64,000 nucleotides of DNA. Source: Romanomermis culicivorax (taxonomy: Eukaryota > Nematoda > Enoplea > Mermithida > Mermithidae). Position numbers and translations under genes: made by a program. Positions 59,291-64,000 of the stretch are shown piece after piece. The DNA lies in NCBI GenBank assembly GCA_963922205.1, contig CAWUHX010000257.1:1-64000 (forward strand), in the 5' to 3' direction. A model generated the notes under the pieces. That model was given only the letters and a program-made list of their open reading frames with translations, did not search any database and was not told the origin of the DNA. Position 1 is the stretch's first letter, and the number at the start of each line of letters is the position of its first letter.

Positions 59291-61172
59291 TCAGATCAGA
59301 GCAAATAAAAAAACTGAAAATGAAATATTTTGAAAAATAACATTTCAGCTCAGAAATGCTTTCTCCAAATTTTTTCGTGTCTCTAAAAAAATTCAGGTCA
59401 AAGTATTTTTCTACCATGCAGTATTTTCTCCCATTTTTTGTTATTTTTCTTCTTTCACTTTTCTTAATTTTTCCTGTCCCCTATTTTCTACTTATTTATT
59501 TTTTTTGTTAATCTTTTTTCTCTTTGTATTCATTTTCTCGTGTTTTTCTCTTTCCTTTTATATATCTCATTGTTCGTCTACTTTCTCATTACTCATACTT
59601 TTTTACATTTCTTTATTTAGTTGCTCACATGGACTTTACCTCTAATCCGTAATCGCACACATATTTTTATTGATTTGTTGCTTGTGAACCTTTGAACCTT
59701 TGAATAAAATTGTGTCATTTTGTTATTTTCGAATTGTATTAAAATTTAAATCATGTTTTGTGTACCGTTTTGGGAGCTGTAGATGTTTGCACATCTTGAA
59801 AATTGAAACCAAAATGCTGTTTGACCACACTAAATATGTCATCAACGGCATGCAGGAAACATTAAAACCGTTCAGATTGGACGAATAAAAAGAAAAGGTA
59901 ATAGCCGAATCACTGGCACAATTTCATCGATCTATCCATAATGGTTGTGCAACGGGGTGTCTCTGAAGAGATGCAACAGCAATTCCTTTTGCTCCTAGAG
60001 CCAAATTTTTCCGGCCAATCCGAATTTCAACAAGCCAAAACTAAAAAGTTTGTAAACGAATGTGGTAGTAAACAACAATGTTTTTCTCAACAAATTTATT
60101 CAAAAACACGCTTCAAAATCACAGTAGAAGCCTACATAACAGACAAATCATTTCATTTTCAATCACACACAAAATAATAAGACTCACGTATTAGATCTGT
60201 CATTATTCAAATCAATCTGCAGGGTTTTTCTTGCACAAGCCGCTAAATTTTTAGGAGCCAATCAGAATTTTTAGGAGCCGTGGCTCCTGATCGGCCTAAA
60301 AAAACAGTGCGTCCGTCTGACTCCGGCCTATGTCATAAAGTGTGAGAAAGTGTCTGTAGTTAAAGGCACCCTGTTTCACACCATTCGGTGCTAGAAAGAC
60401 GAAAATGAATCAAATGAAGATTGATTGTAGTGCCTTTCCAATACATCGAAGGGCTTCTGAATAACTTGTCGTTTTCCTGCAATGAGCTGTCAAGATTGAC
60501 TCGATTTCTAAAGATTTCTAGAAAAAAAAAATTTCAAAAAATCCTGATCTCTCATTTGAAGCATATCGTTATGCAACCATCAAAGCTAGATAAATACAAA
60601 TTTATCAAGATTTAAAGTCACATTTTTCCTTACATATACCTGTAAGGTGGTGAAGAATTCCGTTTTCTCAAAACTTTATTGCTTGAGAATTTATTCAGAT
60701 TCAAAATGATATTTGAATGACACTGCAGTGTGTGCCAATCGCTATATAACTTCCAAAATGGTACACAAGTCGTAGTGAAATTTTTACACCTGTTAGCCAT
60801 AAGTGCCTGCAAAAATGATGAAAAAAGACTCTCCAGCATCCCATGAGAAGGTGCCCGCAAATAGGTCCAAAAGATCTTTTCGGTTTTTCCACCTCTTTTG
60901 AATACCTTAAGAAGTGTAAAGCACATAAAGTACAAAATTTAAAAAAAATTTCAAACGTAGTATATGTAAAAAAGGTATGTAAAACACTGGTTCACTGCCT
61001 GGCAATTACCGTCATTTTTGAAATATCATATACGACTGGCAAGTTGCCATCACCCTGGAGGCAATAGTTGTTCACATTTTTAAAGAAGGTGCCTCCTTGA
61101 AAACTATAGGCCTATTTCCCCATGATTTTCACCTGTGAGCTAATGGAATCTCTTATTAATGAGTCTCTTATG
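59291..61172. other. non-coding DNA, nothing firm
   Basis: AT-rich. A protein-like but broken reading at 59810-60050 (LFDHTKYVINGMQETLKPF) is too short to assign. A palindrome GGAGCCGTGGCTCC is at about 60275-60288, next to repeated TTTTTAGGAGCC words. Confidence 0.4.
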
Positions 61173-61350
61173 CAGGGATTTTTTTTTCTGCGCAGTGTGG
61201 ATTTTTTTGGGATCGTGCGGAAAATTTTTGGAGAGTGTTCCACACAGAATGGAAACTTTTATATGTTTTTAGTTGTTTTTAATGGTGGTGCGGAAATTTT
61301 GCTGGCCGAATTCCACAAGATGCAGAACAACCGCTGCGGAAAAAACCCTG
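61173..61350. mobile_element. MITE, CCGCAC family, copy 2 (hAT-like)
   Basis: 178 bp; ends CAGGGATTTTTTTTTCTGCG and GCTGCGGAAAAAACCCTG; perfect 8-bp target duplication CTCTTATG at 61165-61172 and 61351-61358. Homologous over its length to 43569-43745. Confidence 0.9.
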
Positions 61351-61737
61351 CTCTTATGACACACACACTTGGGGCCAAAATGTTGAAAAAAGAACAAATG
61401 GATTTCAGAAATGCAAATCTTGCATAAGTCAATTTCTCTATTGTATGGATTAATGATCTGAACTTGATTCTATTGTAGTGACTTTTCCAGTCTCCCACAA
61501 CTGTTTTAATGTCACTTTACAACTTCTTGCATATTACAACCAAAGATCAGCATGTCTCAAGCATCTCATTGATATTCAAACTGGGCGATGCAATTACTGT
61601 AGCCATTGCCTCATGTGCTGGATTTTTGGTCAGTGATTCAGAGATTTTTTCCGTTTTGTATATTTTCTCGACTGCTCCTATACCTCTGCTGAATAAACTC
61701 CTCGTGGCGCATTTTACTGTTGTCACCAGTAATATTT

Positions 61738-61768
61738 TAAATTGAGAAATCAAAGATTTCTCAATTTA
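61738..61768. repeat. perfect 14-bp inverted repeat with 3-base loop
   Basis: TAAATTGAGAAATC, AAA, GATTTCTCAATTTA. Lies 30 bp before the possible LTR of element 3; function unknown. Confidence 0.7.
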
Positions 61769-61797
61769 GAATATTAATTATTGATAAAAATTTTGAG

Positions 61798-61990
61798 TGT
61801 TTGTCGAGTGAAAGAGAGTATGTGCCCCGGCCCAGCGCTAGGTAAGTCTTAGTATTAAGGTCTGAACCACTTGGACAAAAACTCCTGCCAAATTATTTTC
61901 AATTCAAAATCAAATCTCAAATATTTTTGGTTGGTCACCATTCAAGTCTCAAACAAATAAAGGAAGAAAAATTATTTTACATATATAACA
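61798..61990 (+). repeat. possible short 5' LTR of element 3
   Basis: TGTTTGTCGAG at the start, ATATATAACA at the end, AATAAA at 61956-61961, and a TGG primer-type site directly after. Tentative because the second LTR is not in the window. Confidence 0.35.
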
Positions 61991-61991
61991 C

Positions 61992-62007
61992 TGGTGATCC
62001 CTTTAGG
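61992..62007 (+). other. possible primer binding site of element 3
   Basis: TGGTGATCCCTTTAGG one base after the proposed LTR end. Primer tRNA not identified. Confidence 0.4.
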
Positions 62008-62124
62008 TTTACTAAGTACTCACTTTCTCTGTGTTGAGGCCTAGTTTCCTTTACTTCTCATCAAATACTGGAGGCTAGACCTCGTACGACATCTGCCTTA
62101 GGTTATTTTCCAGCTTTTTATAAG

Positions 62125-64000
62125 ATGCTAAGGAACTCTCAAAAAATTCCTTGTACCCCACCAGGGAATAGCGTTTCACTAGTCACTCCCACAGCACTTA
62201 GCAACCTGCTAATTACCTCTGGATCCTCAAGTAATGTTATTTCTGCGCAACCAGCACCAGTTGCACAGGCAGTTGCGCCATGAACTCTCACTCTACCACA
62301 GGTGGGATCAGATCCTCAGGATTCTGTGGATCAGGCGCAAATGTCAGCCACTTTGGTGCCTAGTAATTACCCTCAGGTACCTCAAAATCTATTTGCTCAG
62401 TCACCCTATGTAATTAATCTTCTAAATTCAGCTCAAAATACACCTCTTAATTCTGTTTCCTTGACCCCGCCGCCTCAGTCTGTTGCAGCTTCTGTTTTGC
62501 AATCGGCGACTGCTCCTATTGGGGTCACCAGTTTTTAAGTAAACATAGCCTCCCAAATTCAGCCATCGCTATTGTGCCGTGCTATTTCAAGCTCTCAACA
62601 AACATCTCTACAACCTGTCTCTCCTGATTCTGATTCTGTAAATGTTGATCATTCTGTAATGTCCTCTTCTCCCCCTCGTAAGAGTAGAAAATCTCAGCCT
62701 AGAAGCATTGGTGATGCCTGCACGGCTGAGATTGAAAATTTTAGAGGGGAAGCTTCCAGGCAGTTAACTGCCCTGGCTGAAGCTACTAAGTCAGTTACAC
62801 AAAATATTCCTAATACCGCCACTGTTAATCAGATTCTCAGTTTTGTCCAACACAAAACCCAAGAGAGTGAGGAACGAAATCTGTGACTCCTGAATGAACT
62901 TCAGGCGAAGCATGATAGTCAAACTGCTACTATGTCTGCCACTCTAACTAGTTTAATGGAACAGTTTAAGCTTTTCATTTCTGCAACCTCAGGTTGTCTG
63001 CTGTAAATCATGTAAGTAATTTATGTAACCCTCCTATTTCTGTACCTCAACCTGAACAGCTTGCTTCTCAGAGTATACCTACCACTAGTACTGTACCTGT
63101 AAGGTTTCACATACCTGCTATAGCTCCTGTAATTAAGTTAAAGACTCCTAATCCTGAGCAATCTAATCCTCCTAGTCATCACGATTCTTCTGTAATTGAA
63201 GAAGAGCATGTACCTACCTCTAAGATACCTCATAATTCCTCGCATACTATTCCTCCTCCTGGTTTTTTTGATTATCCTCCTGTAAATTTTCCACATAACT
63301 ATGGGTATCACACCACCAATATTCGTTACCCATCACATCATGATGGTGAAAGCTGGATTGAGGGAATAGTTAAGAATATGACACCTCTGTGCATTAATGA
63401 AGTAACTCGAGATAACTGATTGCTGCACTTTTTCATTCGTCTCTAAAGTGAGTTCAGTTTTGACTCAAGTAATTATGTCAAGATCAGCCCACTTCGCACA
63501 TTAACTCGTGATGCTCCTAGTGATACTATTCAGGACATCAACGATTATGAAGAAGCTAAGCATATGTTAATGTTCTCTCTCACTCCTACCTGTGATAAGA
63601 TGAGTCTCGAACCTGAGCTAGATTCAAGGATGCTGAGCTCAGGGGAAGACCCTGCAGCTTTTCTCAGCCGTGTCATGACTTATGTTCAACTTCTATTTCC
63701 TGATAAGGATCAGCAATTTGGCCATCTGAAAGTCATCAAGACATTTTTTATGAAAATGCCTGTTTTCTACCAAATTTCAATTGGTGACAATGCACAGGAA
63801 TTTACTACTGTTCAACAACATGCCACAGCTGTCTCTAAGCTCGTAAGATTCTGGAAGCTACAAAAGCTGAGATTGGTACAGCAGAAGGACCCATTCTCAT
63901 CAATCAAGCTGATCCTCAGTCTCAAACTCAACCTCCTACTCCTTCTTCTCAAAGACCTCATGATAGAAGATGTTTCCCTTAGTCTCCCAATCATAACTCA
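62125..64000 (+). pseudogene. gag: Gag of element 3 (broken, partial)
   Basis: ATG at 62125. Pro/Ser/Gln-rich N-terminus; coiled part around 62740-62980; capsid-like region at about 63540-63840 with PAAFLSRVMTYVQLLFPDKD. In-frame stops at 62281-62283, 62536-62538, 62884-62886, 63418-63420 and about 63445, and frame changes near 62990 and 63840. No zinc knuckle before the window ends. Structural protein of an LTR retrotransposon. Confidence 0.65.

Larger units (their letters stand above)
61798..64000 (+). mobile_element. LTR element 3, 5' part only (runs off the window)
   Basis: A broken Gag-type ORF with a capsid-like region follows a possible LTR and primer site. The 3' part is outside the window, so neither the second LTR nor the pol type can be seen. 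A different family from elements 1 and 2 by sequence. Confidence 0.6.

Noticed and set aside
59700..60177. Plus-strand frames of 62 and 78 codons
   Set aside because: Short, no domain; only a hint of a broken protein around 59810-60050 that cannot be assigned.
57062..64000. Search for RRM exons of Imp on the minus strand
   Set aside because: No RNP1 or RNP2 motif was found; none of the minus-strand frames fits.

Overview
The window looks like AT-rich nuclear DNA of an invertebrate animal, most likely an arthropod. Evidence: one host gene with ten visible exons, GT-AG introns from 51 bp to 6.6 kb, an animal-specific RNA-binding protein (Imp/IGF2BP), and a dense load of Polinton, Ty3/gypsy and hAT-type elements plus a tRNA-derived repeat. 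I cannot name the species.

Layout. 1-6952: decayed Polinton/Maverick with a small basic protein, a broken accessory ORF, a broken retroviral-type integrase with chromodomain, a broken adenain-like protease, a broken penton protein, an intact pVI-like protein, and a broken double-jelly-roll major capsid gene that contains a spliceosomal intron. 6953-10309: non-coding DNA with simple repeats, local duplications and a minus-strand protein relic. 10310-24352: a complete 14-kb Ty3/gypsy element (element 1) with paired LTRs and a 4-bp target duplication ACCT. It carries gag-PR-RT-RNaseH-INT, then a probably spliced DEDDy 3'-5' exonuclease ORF and a long Cys/His- and RGG-containing ORF. 24353-25620: the same satellite-like DNA that flanks element 1 on the left. 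25621-41142: a complete 15.5-kb LTR element (element 2) with 1.4-kb LTRs and target duplication ATGC. It has a 3.3-kb leader containing a regular array of about eleven 65-bp hairpin units, then gag, a Pro-rich ORF, an envelope-like glycoprotein, two retropepsin domains, RT, RNase H and integrase. The envelope-like frame lies before pol, not after it.

42885-57061 (minus strand): the 3' ten coding exons of an Imp/IGF2BP orthologue (620 codons visible, KH1 to KH4). The RRM-encoding 5' end is not seen and probably lies beyond the right edge. Its introns hold two copies of a tRNA-derived repeat and several hAT-type elements with 8-bp target duplications. 57062-61797: more repeats (a partial hAT end, a 15-bp minisatellite with a nested MITE, a second copy of a CCGCAC-ended MITE). 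61798-64000: the 5' part of a third LTR element (possible short LTR, primer site, broken gag), cut by the window end.

All large elements are inactivated by stops, frameshifts and lost catalytic residues, so they are fossils, although element 1 and element 2 LTR pairs remain similar. The most unusual items are the exonuclease ORF of element 1, and the hairpin leader and gag-env-pol order of element 2.
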